Assembly: GCF_001907695.1 (NCBI RefSeq)
Contig: NZ_KV880638.1
Span: forward strand, 1,302,882 to 1,366,881
Origin: Thalassospira sp. TSL5-1
GTDB lineage: Bacteria > Pseudomonadota > Alphaproteobacteria > Rhodospirillales > Thalassospiraceae
Direction: 5' to 3'
Length of the DNA: 64,000 nt
How positions within the stretch are numbered: position 1 is the stretch's first letter; the number at the start of each line of letters is the position of its first letter. Under the pieces are notes generated by a model, which was not told the origin of the DNA, did not search any database, and worked only from the letters and a program-made list of their open reading frames with translations. The position numbers and the translations under genes are program-made. This document shows positions 54,662-63,787 of this stretch, one piece after another.

Positions 54662-57325
54662 ATGACCAAATGGGTGTACGGCTTCGGCGGCGGTAGTGCC
54701 GAAGGACGTTCGGATATGCGCGAACTTTTGGGGGGCAAGGGGGCAAACCTTGCCGAAATGTCCAATCTCGGGCTTCCGGTTCCACCAGGTTTTACCATCA
54801 CGACCGAGGTCTGCACGGCGTTTTATGAAAACGACCGCAATTACCCGGCCGATCTGAATGATGAGGTCGAGGCAGCCCTTGCTGCTGTGGAAAGTCTGGT
54901 CGGGCGCCAATTTGGCAATGCCGCCGATCCTTTGCTGGTGTCGGTACGCTCTGGTGCGCGTGCCTCGATGCCGGGCATGATGGATACGGTTCTGAATTTG
55001 GGCCTGAATGACGATACGGTTGAAGGTTTGGCGGCGGTCTCTGGGGATCGCCGTTTTGCGTATGACAGCTATCGCCGTTTCATTCAGATGTATGGTGACG
55101 TTGTTCTGGGCGTTGACCACTACAATTTTGAAGAAATCCTTGAGATTCACAAGGAAGACAAGGGCTATGTCCTTGATACTGAAATGTCCGCCGATGACTG
55201 GCAGGCCATTGTGCAAGGTTTCAAGGCCAAGGTCGCCGAAGAACTGGGCCGCCCGTTCCCGCAGGACCCGCGTGAACAGCTTTGGGGCGCGATTGGTGCC
55301 GTTTTTGGCAGCTGGATGAATGCGCGTGCCAATACCTATCGCCGCCTTCACAACATTCCGGCAAGCTGGGGCACGGCGGTGAATGTTCAGGCGATGGTCT
55401 TTGGCAATATGGGCGATGACTGCGCAACGGGCGTTTGCTTCTCGCGTAATCCATCGACCGGGGAAAACCGTTTTTACGGTGAATATCTGATCAATGCCCA
55501 GGGCGAAGACGTGGTGGCGGGTATCCGTACCCCCGCCCCGTTGACCAAAATTGAACGCGAAGAAAGCGGTTCCGACCTATTGTCGATGGAAGAAGCCATG
55601 CCGGCGGTTTTTGCTGACCTGGTTGCTGTGCGCGACAAGCTTGAATCCCATTATCGCGACATGCAGGACATGGAATTCACCGTCGAGGCCAACCGTCTTT
55701 ATATGCTGCAAACCCGTTCGGGCAAGCGGACGGCCAAGGCAGCCCTGCGCATTGCCGTAGAAATGTCCCAGGATGGGGTGATCAGCCGGGAAGATGCGCT
55801 TAAACGTGTTGACCCCGCCCAGCTTGACCAGCTTTTGCACCCGACCCTGGACCCCAATGCTGAAAAGCAGGTGATTGGCATGGGCCTGCCGGCGTCGCCC
55901 GGTGCGGCATCGGGCCAGTTGGTGTTCTCGGCAGAAACGGCCGAGGACTGGGTTCATAACAAGGGCCGCAAGGTTGTGTTGGTTCGCATTGAAACCAGCC
56001 CGGAAGACATTGCCGGCATGCACGCGGCCGAAGGCATTTTGACCGCGCGTGGCGGCATGACCAGCCACGCCGCCGTTGTCGCGCGCGGCATGGGAAAGCC
56101 TTGTGTCTGCGGTGCCGGTGCCATTAAAATCGATTATCGCGGCGGTACCATGAATGCTGGTGGCGTGATGTTGAAAGAAGGTGACGTGATCACCATTGAT
56201 GGTGGCACGGGCGAAGTGATGCTGGGTGAAGTTGCCACCCTGAAACCGGATTTGTCGGGCGATTTTTCGCAATTGATGGAATGGGCCGATGATGTGCGTC
56301 GCCTGAAGGTGCGCACCAATGCCGAAACCCCGGAAGATGCTGAAACCGCGCGTGGTTTCGGGGCCGAGGGGATTGGCCTGTGCCGCACGGAACATATGTT
56401 CTTTGATCCGGCACGTATCATTTCCATGCGGGAAATGATTTTGGCCGAAACCGAAGCAGGCCGCCGCAGTGCATTGGCCAAACTGCTGCCCTATCAGCGC
56501 CAGGACTTTATTGACCTGTTCCGCATCATGAACGGGCTGCCGGTGACGATCCGCCTTTTGGACCCGCCACTGCACGAATTCCTGCCGCATGGCGACAACG
56601 AAATTGCCGAGGTGGCCAAGGCTGCCGATGTTTCTGAAAGCATCGTGCGTCGCCGGTTGCTGGATCTGGCCGAAGCCAACCCGATGCTGGGGCACCGCGG
56701 TTGCCGCCTGGGTATCAGCTATCCGGAAATTTACGAAATGCAGGCCCGCGCCATTTTTGAAGCCGCCATCGAGGTTTCAAAGGATGGGGGTGATCCTGTT
56801 ATTCCGGAAATCATGATCCCGCTGGTGGTGGGCAAAAAGGAACTCGAAATCCTGAAGGCCGCGATCATCAAGGTGGCGGGCGAAGTGGAAACCGAACAAT
56901 CGGCAAAATTGACCTATCTTGTCGGCACCATGATCGAGCTGCCGCGTGCCGCCCTGCGCGCGGGTGACATCGCCGAGGAAGCCGAATTTTTCAGCTTTGG
57001 CACCAACGATTTGACCCAAACCACCTTTGGTCTGTCGCGTGACGATGCTTCGCGCTTCCTTGATACTTACATCGCCAAGGACATTTTCGCAGGCGACCCG
57101 TTTGTATCGCTCGATCAGGAAGGGGTTGGCGAGCTGATCAGCCTGGCGGCCGAACGTGGCCGCAAAACCCGCCCGGATATCAAACTGGGCATTTGCGGCG
57201 AACATGGCGGCGACCCGTCATCAATTGCGTTCTGCGAAGCACAGGGCCTTGATTACGTTTCCTGCTCGCCTTACCGGGTGCCAATTGCACGATTGGCCGC
57301 AGCACAGGCCGCTTTGAAGAAATAA
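54662..57325 (+). CDS. ppdK: Pyruvate, phosphate dikinase
   Basis: 887 residues. N-terminal nucleotide-binding domain (LGGKGANLAEMSNLGLPVPPGFTI), phosphohistidine domain with the catalytic His in GGMTSHAAVVARGMG (around residue 465), and PEP/pyruvate-binding TIM barrel at the end with the catalytic Cys in LGICGEHGGDP. It interconverts pyruvate + ATP + Pi with PEP + AMP + PPi and supports gluconeogenesis from pyruvate or lactate. Follows glyS by 47 bp and may be read from the same transcript. In alphaproteobacteria glyQS and ppdK are commonly neighbours. Confidence 0.97.
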   Translation: MTKWVYGFGGGSAEGRSDMRELLGGKGANLAEMSNLGLPVPPGFTITTEVCTAFYENDRNYPADLNDEVEAALAAVESLVGRQFGNAADPLLVSVRSGARASMPGMMDTVLNLGLNDDTVEGLAAVSGDRRFAYDSYRRFIQMYGDVVLGVDHYNFEEILEIHKEDKGYVLDTEMSADDWQAIVQGFKAKVAEELGRPFPQDPREQLWGAIGAVFGSWMNARANTYRRLHNIPASWGTAVNVQAMVFGNMGDDCATGVCFSRNPSTGENRFYGEYLINAQGEDVVAGIRTPAPLTKIEREESGSDLLSMEEAMPAVFADLVAVRDKLESHYRDMQDMEFTVEANRLYMLQTRSGKRTAKAALRIAVEMSQDGVISREDALKRVDPAQLDQLLHPTLDPNAEKQVIGMGLPASPGAASGQLVFSAETAEDWVHNKGRKVVLVRIETSPEDIAGMHAAEGILTARGGMTSHAAVVARGMGKPCVCGAGAIKIDYRGGTMNAGGVMLKEGDVITIDGGTGEVMLGEVATLKPDLSGDFSQLMEWADDVRRLKVRTNAETPEDAETARGFGAEGIGLCRTEHMFFDPARIISMREMILAETEAGRRSALAKLLPYQRQDFIDLFRIMNGLPVTIRLLDPPLHEFLPHGDNEIAEVAKAADVSESIVRRRLLDLAEANPMLGHRGCRLGISYPEIYEMQARAIFEAAIEVSKDGGDPVIPEIMIPLVVGKKELEILKAAIIKVAGEVETEQSAKLTYLVGTMIELPRAALRAGDIAEEAEFFSFGTNDLTQTTFGLSRDDASRFLDTYIAKDIFAGDPFVSLDQEGVGELISLAAERGRKTRPDIKLGICGEHGGDPSSIAFCEAQGLDYVSCSPYRVPIARLAAAQAALKK

Positions 57326-57367
57326 CGCCCCGCTGGTATGGTTCGCTTTGACGACTGTATTGATTGA

Positions 57368-57408
57368 TGCCCGCCTTGATCCTTATAAGGGATCGGGGTG
57401 GGCATTTT
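57368..57408 (+). terminator. Terminator of ppdK
   Basis: TGCCCgCC and GATCC pair with GGATC and GGGCA around a short loop, then TTTTT. Confidence 0.85.
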
Positions 57409-57429
57409 TCGATTTCAGGTTTTACTTTG

Positions 57430-57455
57430 AAGAAGTTGTCGGTTGACAACTTCTT
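57430..57455. promoter_or_regulatory. 11-bp perfect inverted repeat before the HicA-like/HTH gene pair
   Basis: AAGAAGTTGTC and GACAACTTCTT around the 4-base loop ggtt. It ends 2 bases before the G-rich ribosome site of the first gene, so it can act as an operator for the HTH partner or, in RNA, as a hairpin beside the ribosome site. Confidence 0.7.
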
Positions 57456-57472
57456 TGGCGGGGAGTATCAGT

Positions 57473-57751
57473 GTGAGCAGGAAACGACATCCTAAAAAAG
57501 ATGTGGAAAAGGTTTTGTCACATCTGGAATCCATTGGTTGGGTTGTTGAAGTCCGCCATAGCAGCGGACATGCGTGGGGTCTTTTACGATGCCCTAATAA
57601 TGATCGAGATTGCCGGTGTGGTGAGTTCTGTCAGATGTCAATCTCCTCTACACCGCAAAACCCCGCAAGCCACGCGGCGAAACTTGAAAACAAGGCTTCG
57701 AGCTGTATTTACCTGCGAGATGAAAAGGAAAAAGATGATGGAATTGTTTGA
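57473..57751 (+). CDS. HicA-like small Cys-rich protein (putative toxin of a two-gene unit)
   Basis: 92 residues from the GTG at 57473, chosen because GGGGAG stands 6 bases upstream. The start SRKRHPKKDVEKVLSHLESIGWVVEV and the SSGHAWGLLRCP segment resemble the HicA dsRNA-binding fold with its conserved His (GSHAWG in the related small proteins). An inserted cluster C-x6-C-x-C-x3-C (CPNNDRDCRCGEFC) is unlike HicA and could bind zinc. A SISSTPQNPASHAAKL segment follows, then a charged tail. It overlaps the next gene by 14 bases. The mRNA-cleaving role is inference from fold and layout. Confidence 0.65.
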   Translation: MSRKRHPKKDVEKVLSHLESIGWVVEVRHSSGHAWGLLRCPNNDRDCRCGEFCQMSISSTPQNPASHAAKLENKASSCIYLRDEKEKDDGIV

Positions 57752-58262
57752 ATTTGATCTTGTTTTTTCCCTTCCTGAAGGCAGCACGCATGATGCGTTT
57801 GCTCTTGCTGATTGCATCTATGTCGCAGGCTTTGACGACGCCGTAATTGGAACAGGGCAGCCTGGACTTTTAGCCGCTTCGCTGGAATGCGAGGGCGAGG
57901 ACGCCGAAACTGTCATTCGCCAGGCCGCGCGTGCAATATTGCCGCACCTGCCAGCAGGTTCATGGTTGCGTGAAGTTCGCCCTGATCTGGTAAGCTTGGC
58001 CGATGTGGCCGGGCGACTGCAAATTAAACGCCAGTCTTTACAAAAACGCCCTATGCCACAGCCGGTAACGCACGGGCTTTATCGCGTCACGGAAATATTT
58101 GGCGTTCTTACGCAACAGCTAACGGAAAAACCCGGTGCGCGCTTCGATATCGATCATGCAAAGCCATGGTTCGCGGCGGGAAAAGGGGCGCAACGCTTAA
58201 ATGCCCGATTGGCACTAGGGGATTTGGATGCGGCGTCCCTTCTTGATATTGCAGCGGCATAA
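57738..58262 (+). CDS. HTH protein, putative antitoxin/regulator of the pair
   Basis: 174 residues from the ATG at 57738 (AAGGA 8 bases upstream). Residues 1-75 form a domain with the pattern FDLVFSLPEGSTHDAFALADCIYVAGFDDAVIG..GLLAASLECEGEDAETVIRQAARAI, an alpha/beta layout like the N-terminal part of HicB-type antitoxins. Residues about 90-110 (PDLVSLADVAGRLQIKRQSLQK) look like a helix-turn-helix of the MerR/AlpA kind. The rest is helical. Overlap with the Cys-rich gene shows coupling. Base composition is slightly lower in GC than the ppdK and ygfZ flanks. Confidence 0.65.
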   Translation: MELFEFDLVFSLPEGSTHDAFALADCIYVAGFDDAVIGTGQPGLLAASLECEGEDAETVIRQAARAILPHLPAGSWLREVRPDLVSLADVAGRLQIKRQSLQKRPMPQPVTHGLYRVTEIFGVLTQQLTEKPGARFDIDHAKPWFAAGKGAQRLNARLALGDLDAASLLDIAAA

Positions 58263-58333
58263 ATTATCGTTTTAAACGCAAAATCCCCCGAATATGTCAT
58301 TCGGGGGATAAATCGTAATTACGTAACCATTGC

Positions 58334-59236
58334 TTATTCAGCGGCGGGCAATTGCACCCAATCGGGTACTTTGACGGTGATGGTTGCATCCCCGGCTTTT
58401 AAGCTGGCACCGTCTGAAATGCGTTCGAGGCGGATCATCGCCAGCCCGGCTGTGCCGTGGATGCTTTTGATGGTGCCTGCTTCGCGGTCATCATTCATGA
58501 TGATGCTGCCAATTTCCGGTGTGGGGCCGTCAATTTTGATGGGCAGCAGGCGTTTGCGCACCAGTCCGCGATATTTGGTCCGTGCGGTTAATTCCTGGCC
58601 CATATAGCAGCCTTTTTTGAAATCAACGCCGTTCAACTCCTCGAACCCGTTTTCCAGCAAAATGGCTTTATCGACCTCAAGCTCCTCGCTGCCATTGGGC
58701 AGGCCCAGGCGGACGCGCAGCGCGTGATAGGCGTCTGGCGTGCTTTGGGTTGCGCCGATGCCTGCCAGGGCGGATTCTTCGCCGGTTGGTAACAATATCC
58801 GGCATCCCATTGCCACCAAACGCGGGTCGACGGCCTTGATGCCTTTGCCAAAGGGGGCGGTTGCACCGGCCTGTTGTGGCAGGGCAAGGGAGGCCAGGGC
58901 TGTGTCGCCGAAAACAGCAAACACATTGTAATCTTCGCTGACATCGGTCAGTTCGACCTTGGCGCGCAATTTATACATGCGCAGCTTTTTAAACAGGCTT
59001 TCGGCCCGTTCCCCGCCTTCGCATTCGATCAGCAGGCTGTCTTCATCCTGATAATACATGAAAAAATCATACAGAAATTTGCCCTGCGGGGTTAACAGGG
59101 CACCATAACCCGATTGCTCCCGGCTGATTTTTTCGACATTGTTTGACACAAGCCCTTGCAGAAAATCGACGCGATCAGGGCCACTAACGCGGATCACGGC
59201 GCGGTCGGGCAGGGGGGTATATAAAGTTTCGCTCAT
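58334..59236 (-). CDS. ygfZ: YgfZ/GcvT-like folate-binding protein (Fe-S cluster maintenance)
   Basis: 300 residues from the ATG at 59236 (an ATG at 59323 would add an unconserved 29-residue leader). GcvT-like fold with PDRAVIRVSGPDRVDFLQGLVSN at the N terminus and the YgfZ signature K-G-C-Y-x-G-Q-E (near residue 210) followed by TARTKYRG. The signature Cys is essential in E. coli YgfZ, which helps repair or assemble Fe-S enzymes such as MiaB with folate. Divergent from the glycosyltransferase operon. Confidence 0.92.
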   Translation of the reverse strand: MSETLYTPLPDRAVIRVSGPDRVDFLQGLVSNNVEKISREQSGYGALLTPQGKFLYDFFMYYQDEDSLLIECEGGERAESLFKKLRMYKLRAKVELTDVSEDYNVFAVFGDTALASLALPQQAGATAPFGKGIKAVDPRLVAMGCRILLPTGEESALAGIGATQSTPDAYHALRVRLGLPNGSEELEVDKAILLENGFEELNGVDFKKGCYMGQELTARTKYRGLVRKRLLPIKIDGPTPEIGSIIMNDDREAGTIKSIHGTAGLAMIRLERISDGASLKAGDATITVKVPDWVQLPAAE

Positions 59237-59427
59237 TTCCAGGGTGGCTCCGTAATGTCGGAATTCGTTGGCGAAATGTGGGGCAAAGCGACGCGTTTGG
59301 CAAGGTCCGTCCGCCTGTTTCATCGGCGATGTTTTGGCCTAACGTGGTCTTGCTGTTCTATGTGCCGCAGTGCGAAGTCTGAGAGAAAAGCCTTCATTAA
59401 CCGCCAACAACGCGATAAAACCCAGCT

Positions 59428-60477
59428 ATGAAAATATTGATGCTTGACCGTTCCATCGGGTTTGACCCGGATGATGTTGTATCTCGTCCCCTTGGCGCGC
59501 GCCAGCGGGGATTTATCGCGCTGGCCGAGGCCTTTGCCGCCCGTGGGCACGAGGTGGTCGCCCGGCGTGCCGATGGTGCGTGCACCACGCATAACGGGGT
59601 GCGTTGGGATTTGCTGGCGAACGATGATACCCCCGCCTTTGGCGATGCGCTGCCCGACCGTATTCTGGCATGGCGGGACCCGCTCTTGCTCGATACCCGT
59701 CCGGTGGCGAATGAGGGGCAACGCTGGCTGTGGTATGATGGCGGTTTGGCGCGGCTGGATGACAATGCCTGCCGTATGGCGCTGCTGAGCAGTCTCGCCC
59801 GGCTGATTTTTACCGATCCGGCGCAGCAGGAAAAATATCACAATGATCTGGGTTTTGTGCCCCGCCTGATTGCGCCCGGTGCCTGTCCGGCCTTTGTTGC
59901 AGCAGGGAATGAGCATATCGCGGTTACTGATCGTGAACCAGTTGCGGTCACGGTTGCAGGCTGGAATGATGGTTTGGCTGACATTGTACGGGTCTGGTCT
60001 GAAGAAATTGCCGTTAAACCGGCCGATGCTCGACTGGAAATTTATTCGACCGCCCTTGCCAATGCGCTGGCCGGGCAGGAAAGTGATGTGCCCGATGCGC
60101 TGGTTAATCTGGTGCGCGATGCCTTAAGTGATGGTGTGCGGGTGTGCATGCCGTTAAGCGAACAGGAAATGGCAACCCGCATGGCAAAGGCGCGGGTATT
60201 TTTGCATCATGGTGCGGTGAAAAACCGGGATGATCACGCCGGAATGTGGCTATGCGATGCCCTGGCGGCGGGAACGCCGGTGGTTTCGTTTGGTGGCGTT
60301 GCCAATGCCCGCGTTGAAAATGGGCGAAATGGCTATATCGTGCCCGATGCGGCGGCCTATGGCAATCTGGTGGCGCAAATGCTGGGGGATGATGCCTTTT
60401 TTGCCGGCCAGTCGGAGGCTGCCCGCAATGGGCGGCGTGAATGGCTGAATGTTGCGGCCGATCTGGAGAAACTCTAA
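59428..60477 (+). CDS. Glycosyltransferase, GT4-like
   Basis: 349 residues. GT-B fold: MKILMLDRSIGFD at the start, a nucleotide-sugar-binding C-terminal half with VFLHHGAVKNRDDHAGMWLCDALAAGTPVVSFGGVANARVENGRNGYIV, the acidic residue and Gly-rich segment typical of GT4. Probably builds a cell-surface glycan with the three transferases that follow. Sugar and acceptor unknown. Confidence 0.82.
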   Translation: MKILMLDRSIGFDPDDVVSRPLGARQRGFIALAEAFAARGHEVVARRADGACTTHNGVRWDLLANDDTPAFGDALPDRILAWRDPLLLDTRPVANEGQRWLWYDGGLARLDDNACRMALLSSLARLIFTDPAQQEKYHNDLGFVPRLIAPGACPAFVAAGNEHIAVTDREPVAVTVAGWNDGLADIVRVWSEEIAVKPADARLEIYSTALANALAGQESDVPDALVNLVRDALSDGVRVCMPLSEQEMATRMAKARVFLHHGAVKNRDDHAGMWLCDALAAGTPVVSFGGVANARVENGRNGYIVPDAAAYGNLVAQMLGDDAFFAGQSEAARNGRREWLNVAADLEKL

Positions 60478-60479
60478 GC

Positions 60480-61436
60480 GTGCGCCTGCTGTTTATTACA
60501 TCGAACCGGCTGGGGGATGCGGTTTTATCAACATCGGTTTTGCGCCATTTTGTTGAAACGCGCCCGGAACTGCGCATTACCGTTGCCTGCGGCCCGGTTG
60601 CCGCGCCAATTTTTGAAGCCGTTCCCAACCTTGAACGCATCATTCGCATGCCCAAACAAAAACGCGGCGGACATTGGTTGCATTTGTGGAAATCGGTGGT
60701 GACGAACTGGTGGGACGTGATCATTGATTTACGCGGCAGTGCCACGGCCTATGTCCTGCCCGGTCGCAAACGCATTGTGCTGTCGGGCAATGATGACAGT
60801 ATGCACCGTGTTGAACAGCTTGGCCGGTTGATTGGTGTGAACCCGCCGCTGCGACCCAAAATATGGCTTGATCAGAAACATATCGACGAAGCCCGTGAAT
60901 TGTTGCCGCAGGATGAAAGACCCATTTTGGCGGTGGGACCAACGGCGAACTGGCCGGGAAAGATGTGGCCGGTAGAACGCTTTGTTGAATTGGTTGCGTG
61001 CTTGCGTGCTGCGGACGGTTTGCTACCAAATGCACATGTTATTGTTGCCGGCGCCCCCAATGAACGGGAAGCTGCGATGCCGGTGATCGAGAGTATTGCA
61101 GATGGCGATATTACCTCGCTGTTTGGCGAGAGATCCCTTTTAACGGTGCAGGCCTGTCTTACGGCATCTGATTTATATGTGGGCAATGATTCGGGTTTGA
61201 TGCACATGGCGGCTGCGGCGGCCATACCGACCTTGGGTTTGTTTGGCCCGTCCCGTGTTGAAAATTATGGCCCGTTTGGAGAGAAAACAGCCTTTGTCCG
61301 AACAGACCGCAGTTATGATGAAATATGGTCAACAGCGGATTACAAATCATCAAATAGTGAAATGTACGACCTGAGTGTTGAAAAAGTTCTTTTTGCAATT
61401 GAAGGTTTGCTGAAGCGTGAAGGACGTGGTGGATGA
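60480..61436 (+). CDS. Glycosyltransferase family 9 (heptosyltransferase-like)
   Basis: 318 residues from a GTG at 60480, just 2 bases after the preceding stop. GT9 pattern: RLLFITSNRLGDAVLSTSVLRHF at the start, DVIIDLRGSATAYVLPGRKR in the first half, and VGNDSGLMHMAAAAAIPTLGLFGPS with the conserved donor-binding region in the second. Related to WaaC/WaaF/WaaQ that add heptose to the LPS core. The stop overlaps the next start by four bases (ATGA). Confidence 0.87.
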   Translation: MRLLFITSNRLGDAVLSTSVLRHFVETRPELRITVACGPVAAPIFEAVPNLERIIRMPKQKRGGHWLHLWKSVVTNWWDVIIDLRGSATAYVLPGRKRIVLSGNDDSMHRVEQLGRLIGVNPPLRPKIWLDQKHIDEARELLPQDERPILAVGPTANWPGKMWPVERFVELVACLRAADGLLPNAHVIVAGAPNEREAAMPVIESIADGDITSLFGERSLLTVQACLTASDLYVGNDSGLMHMAAAAAIPTLGLFGPSRVENYGPFGEKTAFVRTDRSYDEIWSTADYKSSNSEMYDLSVEKVLFAIEGLLKREGRGG

Positions 61437-62233
61437 AGACGTCCAATTCCGAAATAGGGCAGCAAACGAACGTTACCGATGATATACAGTTGTCGGTGGT
61501 GATTGTAGCCCATAACGAGGAAAACAGGCTGGCATCGTGCCTGGCACATGTTGCCTTTGCCGATGAGATCATCGTTGTGTGCGACAAATGCACGGACCGG
61601 ACTGAACAGATTGCCAGTGACGCCGGTGCACGCACCTTTACGGGAAGCTGGATGATCGAGGGGGAGAGGCGAAATTTTGCCCTTGCCCAGGCAAGCGGTG
61701 ACTGGATCCTTGAAGTTGACGCCGATGAACATGTTTCGGCTGAACTGGCAAGCGAGATACGGAAAGTTATTGCATCGAGCCCGTATGATTATCATCAGTT
61801 GCTGGTTGATAATTATATCGGTGATCGGCTGGTTCGTCACGGTTGGGGGGCATCCTTTGGCAAGCCGGGTTATGCAGGCCTGTTTCGGCGTGGGGTAAAG
61901 CATTGGGGGCCACAGCGCGTTCATCCCGCTGTGACCTTTGCCGGGCGAAAAGGGTTCGAGCTTCAGCACCGTGTCCGCCATTATGTTGATCGCAATATTT
62001 CCGACATGATCCGGCGGCTTGACAGCTATAGTACCGCGCGTGCTGCAGATTTACGCGATAGCGGGAAAATTGGTAGTTTTTCCAATAATTTGCGTCGCAT
62101 GTTTTCCCGGTTTTTCAAATGCTATGTTCGCCGGAAGGGATACAAGGAAGGCGGTATGGGATTTATGGTTGCAATTTGTGCGGCACTATTTCCGATGATT
62201 TCCTATCTCAAGGCTCGCTACGAGGATAATTGA
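61433..62233 (+). CDS. Glycosyltransferase family 2 (WaaE/KdtX-like)
   Basis: 266 residues. GT-A signature: LSVVIVAHNEENRLASCLAHV, DEIIVVCDKCTDRTEQIA, ERRNFALAQASGDWILEVDADEHVS (the DxD motif) and the WGPQRVHPAV region common in LPS-core beta-glycosyltransferases of the WaaE type. A C-terminal hydrophobic segment (GFMVAICAALFPMISYL) may touch the membrane. Overlaps the GT9 gene by four bases. Confidence 0.88.
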   Translation: MKTSNSEIGQQTNVTDDIQLSVVIVAHNEENRLASCLAHVAFADEIIVVCDKCTDRTEQIASDAGARTFTGSWMIEGERRNFALAQASGDWILEVDADEHVSAELASEIRKVIASSPYDYHQLLVDNYIGDRLVRHGWGASFGKPGYAGLFRRGVKHWGPQRVHPAVTFAGRKGFELQHRVRHYVDRNISDMIRRLDSYSTARAADLRDSGKIGSFSNNLRRMFSRFFKCYVRRKGYKEGGMGFMVAICAALFPMISYLKARYEDN

Positions 62234-62237
62234 CGTC

Positions 62238-63272
62238 ATGGCGAAAATTGTACTGGCAGATGATGGCATTGCTTTTGACGCCTATACGCTGGACAAGCAG
62301 GCATTAGGCGGTGCAGAAACTGCCGTTATTTCGTTGGCGGAGAGCATGGCAGCCTTAGGGCATGACGTGACGATTTGTAATCGCTGCGAAGCGCCACATA
62401 GCCGCAATGGTGTGAATTGGCAGCCGGTTGATCAGGAGTTTCCTGCCGAGGTAGATTTATACATTGCCAATCGCGGAGACAAGCTGATTACCAAAATGCC
62501 GCATGCGGGAAGAACGGTGTTCTGGATACACAATCCCGCTGGTTTTCTCAGGAAATGGCGTTTTTTGTGGCGTTTGATGTGGGTGCGTCCCGCAATTGTT
62601 TTTTCCGGGGCACATCATTTATCGACGATGCCGGGCTGGATTCCCTGCGGTGAAAAAATTATTGTCCCTCTTGGCATTGAGGACAAGTTTCTAACTGCCA
62701 GGGTTTCACATGAACCGCGCGTAAAAAAGGCGATTTTTGCATCCAATCCGTTGCGTTCTCTGGATTGGCTGGTCGATGTCTGGGCAGAAAGGATTCATCC
62801 TCTGGCTCCGGAGGCAGAGCTGCATATTTTTGCCGGACCCCAAACATATGGTTCGACAGGGGATCGTAAAGCGCAGAAAATGAAAGCCATTTTGGACCAT
62901 GCACAAAGTTTGGCCCATTGCGGGGTTGTTTTGCGTGGACCGGTTCCCAAAGCCCAATTGTTTGACGAAATGCAGCAAGCACGCGTCATGCCTTATCGCG
63001 GTGATGTTGGTGAAACATTTTGTCTGGCGTTGGGTGAGGCGCAGGCGATGGGTATTCCTTGTGTTATTCAGGACGTGGGGTGTGTTTCCGAACGCATTGT
63101 CGATGGCATAACGGGTTTTGTGGCGAATGATGATGATGTATTTGCTCGGAAAACAGCTGACATCCTGAATGATGATACCCTTTGGTTATCGCTGCATCAG
63201 GCTGCACTGGCATCGCAGCGAAATTGGGGCTGGAAAGAAGCCGCGAAGGCATTTGCCAATCTGATCCCCTGA
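62238..63272 (+). CDS. Glycosyltransferase family 4
   Basis: 344 residues. Starts MAKIVLADDGIAFDAYTLDKQALGGAETAVISLAESMAALGHDV, the typical N-terminal loop of GT4. The C-terminal nucleotide-sugar domain has MPYRGDVGETFCLALGEAQAMGIPCVIQDVGCVSERIVDGITGFV, with the E-x7-E pair. Four bases after the preceding stop, so all four transferases are one operon. Confidence 0.88.
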   Translation: MAKIVLADDGIAFDAYTLDKQALGGAETAVISLAESMAALGHDVTICNRCEAPHSRNGVNWQPVDQEFPAEVDLYIANRGDKLITKMPHAGRTVFWIHNPAGFLRKWRFLWRLMWVRPAIVFSGAHHLSTMPGWIPCGEKIIVPLGIEDKFLTARVSHEPRVKKAIFASNPLRSLDWLVDVWAERIHPLAPEAELHIFAGPQTYGSTGDRKAQKMKAILDHAQSLAHCGVVLRGPVPKAQLFDEMQQARVMPYRGDVGETFCLALGEAQAMGIPCVIQDVGCVSERIVDGITGFVANDDDVFARKTADILNDDTLWLSLHQAALASQRNWGWKEAAKAFANLIP

Positions 63273-63472
63273 GGCATTTTAAATTCGTTAAGGCATTTTG
63301 TGATCCCTGTTTGGAATTATCCAAAAAGAGATATATCTCTAGACATAGGTATGGTGATCCAAGGCGTTGTTTTTGAAATATAACTTATATGAACCCTGTG
63401 CGGGAACCTTTCGCTCAGGCAGGTGTTCAGAAGGTAATATTTTGTTAAAAAGCACGACCGGAGGACACAATA

Positions 63473-63748
63473 ATGTCGTGGGTAGAGCATTTCGCCTTGG
63501 GTGGTATTCTGGTTTTTGCGGCAACGATGTCTTTGCTGGCGGCAGGGAATATTCTGCATGATCCGGCCAATAGTCCGACGATCAGCCTGTCGAGCGGAAC
63601 GCCGATGTATAATTTTGACAAATTGCATCGTTCATCCAGCCAGGCGTGCCTTGCCGGATGTGAAATGATGGTGGTCAAACGGGCACCTTCTGATGTGCAG
63701 AAAAATGCCTCACCTGATCTGGTTGCGGCGGATTTTCAGGTTAAATAA
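63473..63748 (+). CDS. Small secreted or membrane-anchored protein, unknown
   Basis: 91 residues with a strong GGAGGA ribosome site 7 bases before the ATG. Residues 8-25 (LGGILVFAATMSLLAAGN) look like a signal anchor. The remainder is polar and has two Cys (CLAGC). I do not recognise a family. It precedes the DUF1232 gene by 39 bp in the same direction. Confidence 0.55.
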   Translation: MSWVEHFALGGILVFAATMSLLAAGNILHDPANSPTISLSSGTPMYNFDKLHRSSSQACLAGCEMMVVKRAPSDVQKNASPDLVAADFQVK

Positions 63749-63787
63749 AGAAAACAACAACTGTCTTAAACTGGGCCGGGGCTTGCA

